DNA of 64,000 nucleotides, taken from NCBI GenBank assembly GCA_030913385.1, contig CP133159.1, positions 952,584 to 1,016,583 of the forward strand. The letters run 5' to 3'. Below, in pieces: positions 1 to 9,300 of this stretch. A program made the position numbers and the translations under genes. Position 1 is the first letter of the stretch. The number at the start of each line of letters is the position of its first letter. The DNA comes from Cytophagaceae bacterium ABcell3. Its GTDB lineage: Bacteria > Bacteroidota > Bacteroidia > Cytophagales > Cytophagaceae. The notes beneath the pieces are model-generated. The model was not told the origin of the DNA, did no database searches, and saw nothing but the letters and a program-made list of their open reading frames with translations.

Positions 1-434
1 CCTACTTCTCCTTTGTGCAGACTTTGTGTTTGTTTATTGAAGAACTTATCCGGAAAAACCATTACTGTTTCAAAATGCACAAAGTAAACTTCGGGCAACC
101 CAAACGTTAGCTGAATAGCAGAAGCCGCTATCAGTGCCTTAACTTCATCTGTAATTACCATCCCATGCATTGGGATGAAATTTTTATTATGTATAAAATT
201 ATTAACCCTGTGCTCAAACTCTGCTTTTTGGGTCGGACTTAAAAAATTATAATATAGGAAGTATTGTTTGAGCGGTGCTTTTAGGTTCTCAGGCAGGCTG
301 TTGTTGTAAGGTGTAAATGACTTGTGCTTACCAGCAAAGAAAAACTTTCGTATGTAAACACCAGTTGCTAAAAAGACAACAACTAGAAAAAAAGCAATAA
401 AGCCATTGGTTATGAAATCGAGCTCTCCATTCAT
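1..434 (-). CDS. MtfA-like M90 family zinc peptidase, 3' truncated by window edge
   Basis: An open frame on the minus strand starts at ATG 434 (MNGELDF) and runs off the left edge, giving 144 residues. It begins with one hydrophobic segment (residues about 8-24). A cytosolic-type region follows with the pattern F-x-x-R-V-x-x-F-I and then GMVITDEVKALIAASAIQL, which is characteristic of the MtfA/M90 (DUF980) metallopeptidase family. The expected HExxH zinc motif would lie beyond the edge and cannot be seen. MtfA of E. coli is a soluble peptidase that interacts with Mlc; this N-terminal membrane anchor is common in Bacteroidota homologues. The family call rests on the pattern in the middle of the fragment. 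Confidence 0.75.
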   Translation of the reverse strand, partial: MNGELDFITNGFIAFFLVVVFLATGVYIRKFFFAGKHKSFTPYNNSLPENLKAPLKQYFLYYNFLSPTQKAEFEHRVNNFIHNKNFIPMHGMVITDEVKALIAASAIQLTFGLPEVYFVHFETVMVFPDKFFNKQTQSLHKGEV

Positions 435-626
435 AATCCCACAAATTAAGCCATACTAATCATTAATCCTACAGTTTTTTTGTTTGGTTGTTCGGATTAA
501 GCTATGGAAACCCTAAAGAGGATATGACTAGTCGCAAGTTTCTGGGGAATATAGCTAAACTAGGTAGTATTTGGAATTAATTTGATATACATGTATCTTG
601 TTTGTTTAAACCTTTGAACTCCTCCT

Positions 627-1169
627 ATGAAAACAAACGCTATTTTCTTGTCTTTAATTTTCCTTTTTGCATTTACAGCTTGCGATGAGAGTGGTGCAGA
701 CAAAAAAGCATTGACATACTATAATTCTTATTCAGAAATCCTTCAAAGCTTTACCGACGACTCTCAGGATATAATGGAACAGATAAATGATATAGTCCAA
801 GAAAATATGGTAGAAGGAGAGGGGCTTGAATTAAGCTCTACCGATAGCGTCAAAGCCTTAGGTCTATTGTCCGACTTTAAGGCAATTCAGGCAACCGCCC
901 TTCAAAACTTAAATGCGTTAGAAACTTTTGAAGATAACGATCTAAAACATACAACTGTAGAGTATGTAGATAAGAGTGCGGATATTCTGCACACTATATA
1001 CTTGACCAAGGTGCTAGGTTTGGAAGAGCTAGCACCAGAAGATGATGATACAGATGAACTTCTGGAGGAGTTGGAGAAGATAAGTGACAATATTGTAAAT
1101 GTTCAAAAAGCATTTATGAATAAGTATGAAATTCCCATCATTAGCGAACATGAACACCATGTGCATTAA
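627..1169 (+). CDS. Hypothetical lipoprotein, His-rich C-terminus
   Basis: 180 residues. The signal peptide ends in a lipobox (FTAC, Cys19), so the mature protein should be a lipid-anchored periplasmic or outer-membrane protein. The mature part is acidic and predicted helical, with a run of Asp/Glu near residues 138-150 and a histidine-rich tail (HEHHVH) that could bind metal. No known domain was recognised. It precedes another lipoprotein gene by 40 bp on the same strand, so the two may be co-transcribed. Confidence 0.75.
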   Translation: MKTNAIFLSLIFLFAFTACDESGADKKALTYYNSYSEILQSFTDDSQDIMEQINDIVQENMVEGEGLELSSTDSVKALGLLSDFKAIQATALQNLNALETFEDNDLKHTTVEYVDKSADILHTIYLTKVLGLEELAPEDDDTDELLEELEKISDNIVNVQKAFMNKYEIPIISEHEHHVH

Positions 1170-1208
1170 TTTTTAAAGACAATTAATTTTTAATTAAACT
1201 ATCGAAAC

Positions 1209-2015
1209 ATGAACAGAAATTTTTTACGAAACATCTTGCTCTTAACACTGGCAGCGTTTTTTACTTTTAGTTGCAAAAAAGAAGAGGAAGAGCCAACTCA
1301 AGAGTCACAAGAGGAAACTCAAGAAGAAGGTAGGATTGCTGAAAGGTGGGAGGTAAAAACTTCCGATGCAAGAAGGTCTCAAAGCAAAGGGTTTATTGCT
1401 CCAACTAACGGCCAAGGTGGTTTGAGAGTAGCTGAGGGAGGTAATGCAGGAGGATACCAGTCTTTCGAGTTTAACTTATCTGGGACATTTATTATAGTCG
1501 CTGGAGGAGAAGTGATTTCTGGAAATTATTCACTAGAGGATCAAGGTAAAACAATTGTGTTGATCAACCACGGAACCATTACTATCAACTCCAGGTCAGA
1601 AAACTCGATTAACTTTACTCTAGAATTGAATGGAGATTCTTCTGAAATCTCTGCACAGGCTGTTCCTGCTATAGAAGAGTTGCAAGGTGTTGATTATTTC
1701 TTTCAAACCTGGGAAGTCGTGTCTATTGAGCCAGAATTTCTATATGCTGGATCTGAATATAAAATTGTTTTTTCGGAGTATGGAACGTATTTGGTAGAAA
1801 CTACGACTTCCGGAATCAAACAATATGCTAATAATTCATGGAAGTGGAAAGATGGGGAACATGATCATATATGTTATTCACAGTTTGACGGGACTTTGCC
1901 TACGTGCGAACAGTATGCTGATATACTAAAGCTAGAAAAAGACACCTTTAAATTGGATGATAACGGTATTGTGTTTACAATGGTGCCAGCAGACGATTTT
2001 ATAGTAAGTCAATAA
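1209..2015 (+). CDS. Lipoprotein with two lipocalin-like segments
   Basis: 268 residues with a signal peptide and lipobox (FTFSC), followed by a Lys/Glu-rich linker. Two similar beta-rich segments follow (about residues 45-145 and 165-265). Each starts with a W-E-V motif and contains short strands such as FNLSGTFII and VFSEYGTYLV. This pattern is typical of the lipocalin-like (DUF4923/DUF5004-type) lipoproteins of Bacteroidota. The function is unknown; ligand binding at the cell surface is only an inference. A strong terminator lies directly downstream. Confidence 0.7.
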   Translation: MNRNFLRNILLLTLAAFFTFSCKKEEEEPTQESQEETQEEGRIAERWEVKTSDARRSQSKGFIAPTNGQGGLRVAEGGNAGGYQSFEFNLSGTFIIVAGGEVISGNYSLEDQGKTIVLINHGTITINSRSENSINFTLELNGDSSEISAQAVPAIEELQGVDYFFQTWEVVSIEPEFLYAGSEYKIVFSEYGTYLVETTTSGIKQYANNSWKWKDGEHDHICYSQFDGTLPTCEQYADILKLEKDTFKLDDNGIVFTMVPADDFIVSQ

Positions 2016-2022
2016 AGTCAAT

Positions 2023-2061
2023 AAAAAAAGCGGGTCTAGCATATAAGTAGACCCGCTTTTT
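2023..2061. terminator. Bidirectional Rho-independent terminator
   Basis: A 10-bp perfect stem (AGCGGGTCTA / TAGACCCGCT, 2029-2038 with 2048-2057) is flanked by an A-run on the left and a T-run on the right. It sits between the convergent lipoprotein genes ending at 2015 (+) and 2077 (-). Confidence 0.9.
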
Positions 2062-2076
2062 TGTAAGTTACACGCC

Positions 2077-2760
2077 CTACCTTCCTTCTCTAGCAACTAT
2101 TTGAACTAGCTCGCTTGAAAAAGATGCATTGTTGATGCTAAACGCCTCGCCTTCAGAAGTTCTTGGAAAAGACATTTGAAAATCTCCGCTAATAGTTCTT
2201 GAAGATGCATCATAAGATAAGTTGCTCAAAGAACTGATAAAACCACTTGTTCCAGGGGTAAAGCTTCTTTCGGCCCTAAAAATGGTGTGGTCGTCAAGCT
2301 CTTTTAAGCCAGAGAAGTGTGCTGAAACAATAGCTGGGTTAGATAGCGTTTCAAGATCGTCAACTCTTAGCTCCAATTGGAAAGAGGCCCTAGTAAATGA
2401 TTCTCCTTCTTCAGCATATGCTTTATAAACCCGGATGATTACATGGTCATTCAATTGACGGTAGTAATTGTCCTTTCTGCTCATGATGCCTCTGAAGTCT
2501 ATGTCCCACTCATATGCTACACCGTTAGATGTTGTACCCGCAAATTTTCCTTGTACATAGCCTTCTTTTTCTGTCCAAATTTTGTTTGGATCGTAGTTTT
2601 CTCCATCTGCTCCATCAGCTCCACTAGGTCCCCGTGGCCCTTGGATTCCTTGCTCTCCTTCTGGTCCTTGTGGTCCCGGATCGCCATCCTTGCCTCTGCA
2701 GGAAAAAATTGCTACTAAGGCACATATACATGCTATACCTAAAAATGACTTTAATTTCAT
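2077..2760 (-). CDS. Collagen-like lipoprotein
   Basis: The frame is open from 2832, but I choose the start at 2760 (MKLKSFLG) because it begins a clean signal peptide with a lipobox (VAIFSC). Directly after the Cys is a short collagen-like Gly-X-Y tract (GDPGPQGPEGEQGIQGPRG and following, about 10-11 triplets). Then come roughly 170 residues of beta-rich sequence with no recognised domain. Short collagen-like spacers of this kind are frequent in Bacteroidota surface lipoproteins and may act as a stalk holding the C-terminal domain off the membrane. It appears monocistronic and shares a terminator with the convergent gene. Confidence 0.75.
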   Translation of the reverse strand: MKLKSFLGIACICALVAIFSCRGKDGDPGPQGPEGEQGIQGPRGPSGADGADGENYDPNKIWTEKEGYVQGKFAGTTSNGVAYEWDIDFRGIMSRKDNYYRQLNDHVIIRVYKAYAEEGESFTRASFQLELRVDDLETLSNPAIVSAHFSGLKELDDHTIFRAERSFTPGTSGFISSLSNLSYDASSRTISGDFQMSFPRTSEGEAFSINNASFSSELVQIVAREGR

Positions 2761-3045
2761 TGTAGTAGTTAAAAAGTTAATTATTAATGATTTATTTATT
2801 TTACTGCCGACAAAAATATAAAAATATCTCATAAAAATGATCTAGTTTTAATAAATAATCGAGTGAGCCTGATTTTTTGTCTGATCAAAGCAATACTATG
2901 TGCATGACATGAATCGTATGCATTGGTATGGGAACTACGAGAATTTCCTAACGGACTAAAAGAATTATTCTTGATATGAAGGTTTAGTTAACAATGTCTT
3001 CATATTGCCTTATTCCGACATAAAACCGGCATAATTATTATGCAC

Positions 3046-3064
3046 CGCCGATAACAAATCGGCG
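3046..3064. terminator. Small hairpin downstream of the symporter gene
   Basis: A 7-bp stem, CGCCGAT / ATCGGCG, with a 5-nt loop lies 21 bp beyond the end of the sodium/solute symporter gene. It has no clear T-run on either side, so terminator function is uncertain. Confidence 0.35.
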
Positions 3065-3084
3065 CTACGGAGTCAGCATTACCG

Positions 3085-4602
3085 CTAAATCAAGATGGCA
3101 TATATAGAAGCCCCCATTGTTAGAATAAAAATTCCCCAGATAATTACTGCAAGGTTTCTCTCAAATTTGATGTTCCCAATTTCTGGTATAATAGCTTTTT
3201 TGTTTAAGGGAACGGCTACTCTAGCTAAGAGCATAAAGGTTGCTAGCAGCCCAAATGACCAGAAGCTTACGTTTAACGAAGGAAGGTCGAACTTTTTTTC
3301 AATAAAAAAATAAACCGGATAGCCTAGAATAGTGACAATATAAGCAGCTATACTAGGAGTTTTTCGGCTGAATATGGCAAACAAAAATACTGTTGCAATG
3401 ACAGGTGCAGAACCATTGATCAACATTTGGCTATAGCGAAAGATGTTATCGGATGGTTGGAAAACCGCACCAAAAACCATAGATACAACAACTATTAATG
3501 GGATTATTTTTTTGAAGATAAGTACTTGTTTATGGTCGGGTGGGCTATCTACAGTAACTTTGGAAAATACATCTAATGATAGAATGGAAGCGGTAGAGTT
3601 TAAAAAACTATTGTAGGTAGTAAAAAGTGTTCCTATATATCCTGCAAGAATAAACCCTTGAACACCAACTGGTGCAACATTTTGAATAACAATAGGTAGT
3701 GTAAAGTCAGGGTGGGTTATTTGATCCGCAAATAATTCATACCCGACGATGCCTGGTATAATGAGAATAAAAGGAAGCATGAGCTTAAGAGAGGATACAA
3801 ACAAAAGCCCTTTCTGTGCTTCTGACAATGAATTAGATGCTAGAAAAGATTGAGCAATAGGCGGGAAAAACCCAAAATAAAAGATGGATGTTACCCAAAG
3901 CCCACTAAAAACACCTGTCCATGGAAGATTTTTATCATCAGCGGCAAAAATGCCTTCTAACCTACCGTCGGCATTATCGTAAAAATTTTTCACCCCTTCT
4001 GTTTCAATAAAGCAGAAGATAAGTATTGCCAGGCCTGAAATGAGAAAGGATGAAATCACAATTAAATCTAGACGCAGCTTCCCTTTCATACCTCCAAAGT
4101 ATATTACTATGCCCCCTAAGATAGCCACTGTAACAATGGTTGCTTCCCGACGGATATCAAATAATTTTTCTAGAAAAGTTGCGCTCGAGTTCAGAATGAG
4201 CATCAACATCATTAGGTTTATGGAAACAAAAAGAAAGCTAAAAACAAGTCTTAGGTTTCTTCCATATCGGTATTCCAAGTATTCTGGCAGTGTATGTACT
4301 CCTGCCCTTAAAAAGTACGGCACAATGTATATCGCAACAAAAATCAGAACAAAGGCTCCTATCCATTCAAAGCTTCCCATGGCAAGCCCATGGCTAAATC
4401 CATTGGATGCGGATGCAAGTATATATTCTATTTGGATATTAGTACCCAGAACAGAAACTGCTATCCATACCCAAAAAAGATTGCCGCCCGCTTTAAAAAA
4501 ATCTTTACTGGATTTAATGCCGACTATCTTTTTAAAGAAGATATACGTTAGCAAAAGCAGAAATGCGATTATTAAAAAGTAATCAAGAAGTACAGCTTTC
4601 AT
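3085..4602 (-). CDS. Sodium:solute symporter (SSS/SLC5 family)
   Basis: 505 residues with about 13 hydrophobic segments. The SSS pattern is clear: a substrate/Na-site segment around GTNIQIEYILAS (residues about 53-65) and the family signature FLRAGVHTLPEYLEYRYGR (about 97-115). It is an inner-membrane transporter using the sodium gradient; the substrate (sugar, amino acid or other) cannot be read from the sequence. It starts 9 bp after the MATE gene on the same strand, so the two form an operon. Confidence 0.88.
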   Translation of the reverse strand: MKAVLLDYFLIIAFLLLLTYIFFKKIVGIKSSKDFFKAGGNLFWVWIAVSVLGTNIQIEYILASASNGFSHGLAMGSFEWIGAFVLIFVAIYIVPYFLRAGVHTLPEYLEYRYGRNLRLVFSFLFVSINLMMLMLILNSSATFLEKLFDIRREATIVTVAILGGIVIYFGGMKGKLRLDLIVISSFLISGLAILIFCFIETEGVKNFYDNADGRLEGIFAADDKNLPWTGVFSGLWVTSIFYFGFFPPIAQSFLASNSLSEAQKGLLFVSSLKLMLPFILIIPGIVGYELFADQITHPDFTLPIVIQNVAPVGVQGFILAGYIGTLFTTYNSFLNSTASILSLDVFSKVTVDSPPDHKQVLIFKKIIPLIVVVSMVFGAVFQPSDNIFRYSQMLINGSAPVIATVFLFAIFSRKTPSIAAYIVTILGYPVYFFIEKKFDLPSLNVSFWSFGLLATFMLLARVAVPLNKKAIIPEIGNIKFERNLAVIIWGIFILTMGASIYAILI

Positions 4603-4611
4603 CCTTTACAT

Positions 4612-5979
4612 TTATTTGTCCCTACTCCTCATAATTTGCAATAAATTTCCAGTGCCACCAGCCAATGTTTTCTTGAACAACCTCCTGTATACAAGAAATG
4701 CTGTAATAATCAAGGCCACCAGCAAGCCTTGCCAAACCCCTTTTAAAGATTGTTGAAAATGCACTCCCAGAAAATAAGCCAAAGGGATACCAACAACCCA
4801 ATAGACAATCATGGTTAAGTATGCGGAAGATTTAACATCTTCTACACTTCTCAAAATACCTGTAGCAGTAGCCTGTAGGCCATTATATAGTTGAAAGAAA
4901 ATGATTATTATTAAGATGTCCGAGGTGATAGTAATGATCGTCTGGTCATTGGTGAAAAAGGAAAAAATAGACTTATTAAAGTATAAGAGGAACAAACCTG
5001 TTAGAACCATTACTGTTCCGGTCATGGCTATAGTAACAATTCCATTTTTTCTGATCAAGTCTTGTTTTTTCTGGCCAAAGTAATGGGCCACTCGAACAGA
5101 ACCAGCAACTGAAATTCCAGTAGCTACCATATAAAATATAGCAATTACTCCCATTGCAATTTGGTGCGCAGCCAAAGCGCTAAGACTTATCCATCCAGTC
5201 ATTACAGCGGCTACCGCATAAGCTCCAACTTCAAAGAAGATCTGAAAACCCGTCGGCAAGCCAAGCTTTAAAAGTTTTTTAATAACAGGGACTGTATTGA
5301 ATTGGGATATCAACGGAGGCAAGTATACTTTAATAGAAGGTGACCTAAATACCACTATTACCAGCAATAAGGCCATAAATAATCTGGTAAATAGTGTGGC
5401 GATACCAGCACCTGTAGCACCTAATGCTGGAAAGGTAATGTTGCCGAAAATAAGGACCCAGTTTAGAAAACCGTTTAGTATTACACCTGCGAGTGTTATT
5501 ATAACTGCCGGGTTTGAGAAGGATAGGCCGTCATTGAAGTGCTTGAGCGCCAAAAAAAGAAGCATGGGGAACATAGAGATACCAACGATTCTTAAATATT
5601 TTGCGGCGCTATAGTTAATGGCTTCTTCTTGACCAAAAATTCCAAAGTTGGCTGAAAGGATAATTAAGAAAGCTGCCACAACGAAACTAATGATTAAACT
5701 TAGTTCTATTCCAGACCTTAAAAACTCTCCACATTCTGACTTTTTATTAGCACCTTTTGAAGTGGCTATGATTGGGGTGAGGGCTGTCATTACCCCCATA
5801 CCGATAACGGAGGTTACAAAAAATATCTGATTGGCTATTCCCACTGCTGCGAGCTCTGTTTTGCCATATTGACCGAGCATGACCGTATCGGTCAATCCCA
5901 ATAGTACATTACCAAGTTGTGCTAGTATTATTGGAAAACTAAGTTTTAATATATCAATAGCAGCTTTTCTGATTGACAC
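4612..5979 (-). CDS. MATE family multidrug/cation efflux transporter
   Basis: 455 residues with 12 hydrophobic segments in two similar halves. The MATE/NorM signatures are present: PIILAQLGNVLLGLTDTVMLG near the N-terminus, and PTGFQIFFEVGAYAVAA at the start of the second half. It is an inner-membrane antiporter exporting cationic compounds with Na+ or H+. It is the first gene of a two-gene operon with the symporter. NorM-type is the best comparison, but the substrate range is unknown. Confidence 0.9.
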   Translation of the reverse strand: MSIRKAAIDILKLSFPIILAQLGNVLLGLTDTVMLGQYGKTELAAVGIANQIFFVTSVIGMGVMTALTPIIATSKGANKKSECGEFLRSGIELSLIISFVVAAFLIILSANFGIFGQEEAINYSAAKYLRIVGISMFPMLLFLALKHFNDGLSFSNPAVIITLAGVILNGFLNWVLIFGNITFPALGATGAGIATLFTRLFMALLLVIVVFRSPSIKVYLPPLISQFNTVPVIKKLLKLGLPTGFQIFFEVGAYAVAAVMTGWISLSALAAHQIAMGVIAIFYMVATGISVAGSVRVAHYFGQKKQDLIRKNGIVTIAMTGTVMVLTGLFLLYFNKSIFSFFTNDQTIITITSDILIIIIFFQLYNGLQATATGILRSVEDVKSSAYLTMIVYWVVGIPLAYFLGVHFQQSLKGVWQGLLVALIITAFLVYRRLFKKTLAGGTGNLLQIMRSRDK

Positions 5980-6294
5980 TTGTTTTTGAAAATTTATGAA
6001 AGTTTATGAAAATCGTAACATGTTCATTCAGCACTAACCGTTCGTTTACAGAACAGAGTTTCCAGGGTTAATCAATGTACGTTTTCATACGGAGTAAGTG
6101 CTTTTAGGTTCTGAATTACAATAGGTAATATTTTGGTTTTGTTTTTATCTATATTAATCAAACGTTCATCCTTTTTAGGTTTGTGGTGTATAGAAGGGTA
6201 CAGGGGGATACAGATTTTCGTTTTCAATGTGGAAGTTTGGCTAATGATCCTAAAAAAGAGACTCGCTATTGCATGTATGATTTGGAATAAAACA
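5980..6294. other. Intergenic region without a supported gene
   Basis: About 315 AT-rich bases separate the MATE gene start from the terminator of the large adhesin gene. Two short overlapping open frames exist on opposite strands (around 6072-6336). Neither has a recognisable domain, a convincing start or codon usage like the neighbours. It presumably holds the promoter of the MATE/symporter operon near 5985-6060. Confidence 0.6.
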
Positions 6295-6334
6295 TCAAAA
6301 AAAAGAGTTGACAAGGATAGTCCTTATCAACTCT
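6295..6334 (-). terminator. Rho-independent terminator of the adhesin gene
   Basis: A 14-bp stem with one mismatch (6304-6317 with 6321-6334, loop TAG) is followed on the minus strand by a long T-run (A-run 6296-6304 on the plus strand). It lies 28 bp beyond the stop of the adhesin gene. Confidence 0.85.
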
Positions 6335-6361
6335 AGATTTTATAGGTGGTAAAAACGGTAG

Positions 6362-9300
6362 TTAATGTTTAAGCCATTTTATTGCTGTTTGTCCTTCTTC
6401 GGTTTTAATCACCACTAAATAAGTTCCAGTAGGAAGTTGAGAGACATCTAATTTAACATAGTCTGAAATATTAGATTCTTGGTTCATTAGTTTTTGCCCA
6501 TGTAAATTGTAAACCTCTATAGCTGCCTTTAATGTATAATCGGCATTTATGCTAATGTTTATGTGGTCTGTGGCTGGGTTAGGGAATAAGTCAAACTGTG
6601 CCTTGCTCATTTGATCAATGGCTGTTACATCATCACATGAGTCATCTTCAGGAAATGATAGTAGGGCAGCAGCACTGTATTTGCTTGTTTCACATGAATC
6701 AATTACTAATAACCTGTACTTATTGCCTTCATGGCTCTGATGAACATTTATTGTTAAGCGGTAGCTTTCTGTGCCAGTGTATTCATCATTATTGGCAAGG
6801 TTTGTAAAGCCGTCACCTTCATCTACTTGCCATTGATAAGATAGAGTAGTTCCTTCTACTGTACTTGTTAATGTCACCTGTTCTTCTGGGCATGCCGTAA
6901 TGTCTTCAGGTTCATTTAAAATAACTAACTCTTCACATGTTGGTGAAGTATAGTATTCAATCGTCCAAGTTTCCGCCGCTTCGTTTTCATTTCCAGCGGC
7001 GTCCCTTGCCACGCCTGCCGGCACGTCGACTGTAACTTCTCCCTCGCCGTCAGGGTTTATTTCTACCGAGTAACTGCTTCCTTCTCCACTAAACCTGTTC
7101 GGAGTGCCGCCTGATACTATCATGTCGTCAATGCTGAATCCAGTGACCTCTTTGCTGAAGTCGAAGTACACGGTAATCGGGCTAGTGTTTGTCGGGCTGC
7201 TTAGTTCGGATGAAATACTTACCGTCGGTGCTGTTCCATCGTAGATGATAGAGAATTGCTCCGCCTCTGTGTTTTCATTTCCTGCATGATCTCTTGCCAC
7301 GCCCGCCGGTACGTCGACTGTAATTTCTCCGTCGCCGTCAGGGTTTATTTCTACCGAGTAACTGCTTCCGTTTCCTGTAAAATTATCCGCTGTACCGCCT
7401 GATACTATAATGTCGTCAATGCTGAACCCTGTGACTTCTTTGCTGAAGTCGAAGTCCACGGTAATCGGGCTAGTGTTTGTCGGACTGCTTAGTTCGGATG
7501 AAATGCTTACCGTCGGTGCAGTTCCATCGTAGATGATAGAGAACTGCTCCGCTGCTTCGTTCTCGTTCCCAGCGGCGTCTCTTGCCACGCCTGCCGGCAC
7601 GTCGACTGTTATTTCTCCGTCGTCGTCAGGGTTTATTTCTACCGAGTAACTGCTTCCTTCTCCACTAAACCTGTTCGGAGTACCGCCTGATACTATAATG
7701 TCGTCAATGCTGAATCCTGTGACCTCTTTGCTGAAATCGAAGTCCACGGTAATCGGGCTAGTGTTTGTCGGACTGCTTAGTTCGGATGAAATGCTTACCG
7801 TCGGTGCGGTTCCATCGTAGATGATAGAGAATTGCTCCGCTGCTTCGTTTTCGTTTCCTGCCTCATCCCTTGCTACACCTGCTGGAACGTCGACAGTAAT
7901 TTCTCCATCTCCGTCAGGGTTTATTTCTACGGAATAACTGCTACCGTCACCACTAAACCTGTTCGGAGTGCCGCCTGATACTATGATGTCGTCAATGCTG
8001 AACCCTGTGACCTCTTTGCTGAAGTCGAAGTTTACTGTAATCGGGCTAGTGTTTGCCGGGCTGCTTAGTTCGGATGAAATACTTACCGTCGGTGCGGTTC
8101 CATCGTAGATGATAGAGAATTGCTCCGCTGCTTCGTTTTCGTTTCCTGCCTCATCCCTTGCTACACCTGCTGGAACGTCGACAGTAATTTCTCCATCTTC
8201 GTCAGGGTTTATTTCTACGGAATAACTGCTGCCGTCACCGCTAAACCTGTTCGGAGTGCCGCCTGAGACAATGATGTCGTCAATGCTGAACCCTGTGACC
8301 TCTTTGCTGAAGTCGAAGTTTACTGTAATCGGGCTAGTGTTTGTCGGGCTGCTTAGTTCGGATGAAATGCTTACCGTCGGTGCGGTTCCATCGTAGATGA
8401 TAGAGAATTGCTCCGCTGCTTCGTTTTCGTTTCCTGCCTCATCCCTTGCTACACCTGCTGGAACGTCGACAGTAATTTCTCCATCTCCGTCAGGGTTTAT
8501 TTCTACGGAATAACTGCTACCGTCACCACTAAACCTGTTCGGAGTGCCGCCTGATACTATGATGTCGTCAATGCTGAACCCTGTGACCTCTTTGCTGAAG
8601 TCGAAGTTTACTGTAATCGGGCTAGTGTTTGTCGGGCTGCTTAGTTCGGATGAAATACTTACCGTCGGTGCGGTTCCATCGTAGATGATAGAGAATTGCT
8701 CCGCTGCTTCGTTTTCGTTTCCTGCCTCATCCCTTGCTACACCTGCTGGAACGTCGACAGTAATTTCTCCATCTCCGTCAGGGTTTATTTCTACGGAATA
8801 ACTGCTACCGTCACCACTAAACCTGTTCGGAGTGCCGCCTGAGACAATGATGTCGTCAATGCTGAACCCTGTGACCTCTTTGCTGAAGTCGAAGTTTACT
8901 GTAATCGGGCTAGTGTTTGCCGGGCTGCTTAGTTCGGATGAAATACTTACCGTCGGTGCTGTTCCATCGTAGATGATAGAGAATTGCTCCGCCTCTGTGT
9001 TTTCATTTCCTGCATGATCTCTTGCCACGCCCGCCGGTACGTCGACTGTAATTTCTCCGTCCGTGTCAGGGTTTATTTCTACGGAATAACTGCTACCGTC
9101 ACCACTAAACCTGTTCGGAGTGCCGCCTGATACTATGATGTCGCCAATATTGAACCCAGTGACCTCTTTGCTGAAATCGAAGTTTATGATGATCGGGCTT
9201 GCATTGGTCGGACTGTCAAGCTCAGAAGAGATAGTTACAGTAGGGGCAGTTCTGTCATAGATGATAGAGAATTGCTCCGCCTCTGTGTTTTCATTTCCTG

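Noticed and set aside
6072-6336. Two overlapping short open frames in the adhesin/MATE gap
   Set aside because: Opposite strands over the same bases, no family resemblance, and one runs into the terminator.
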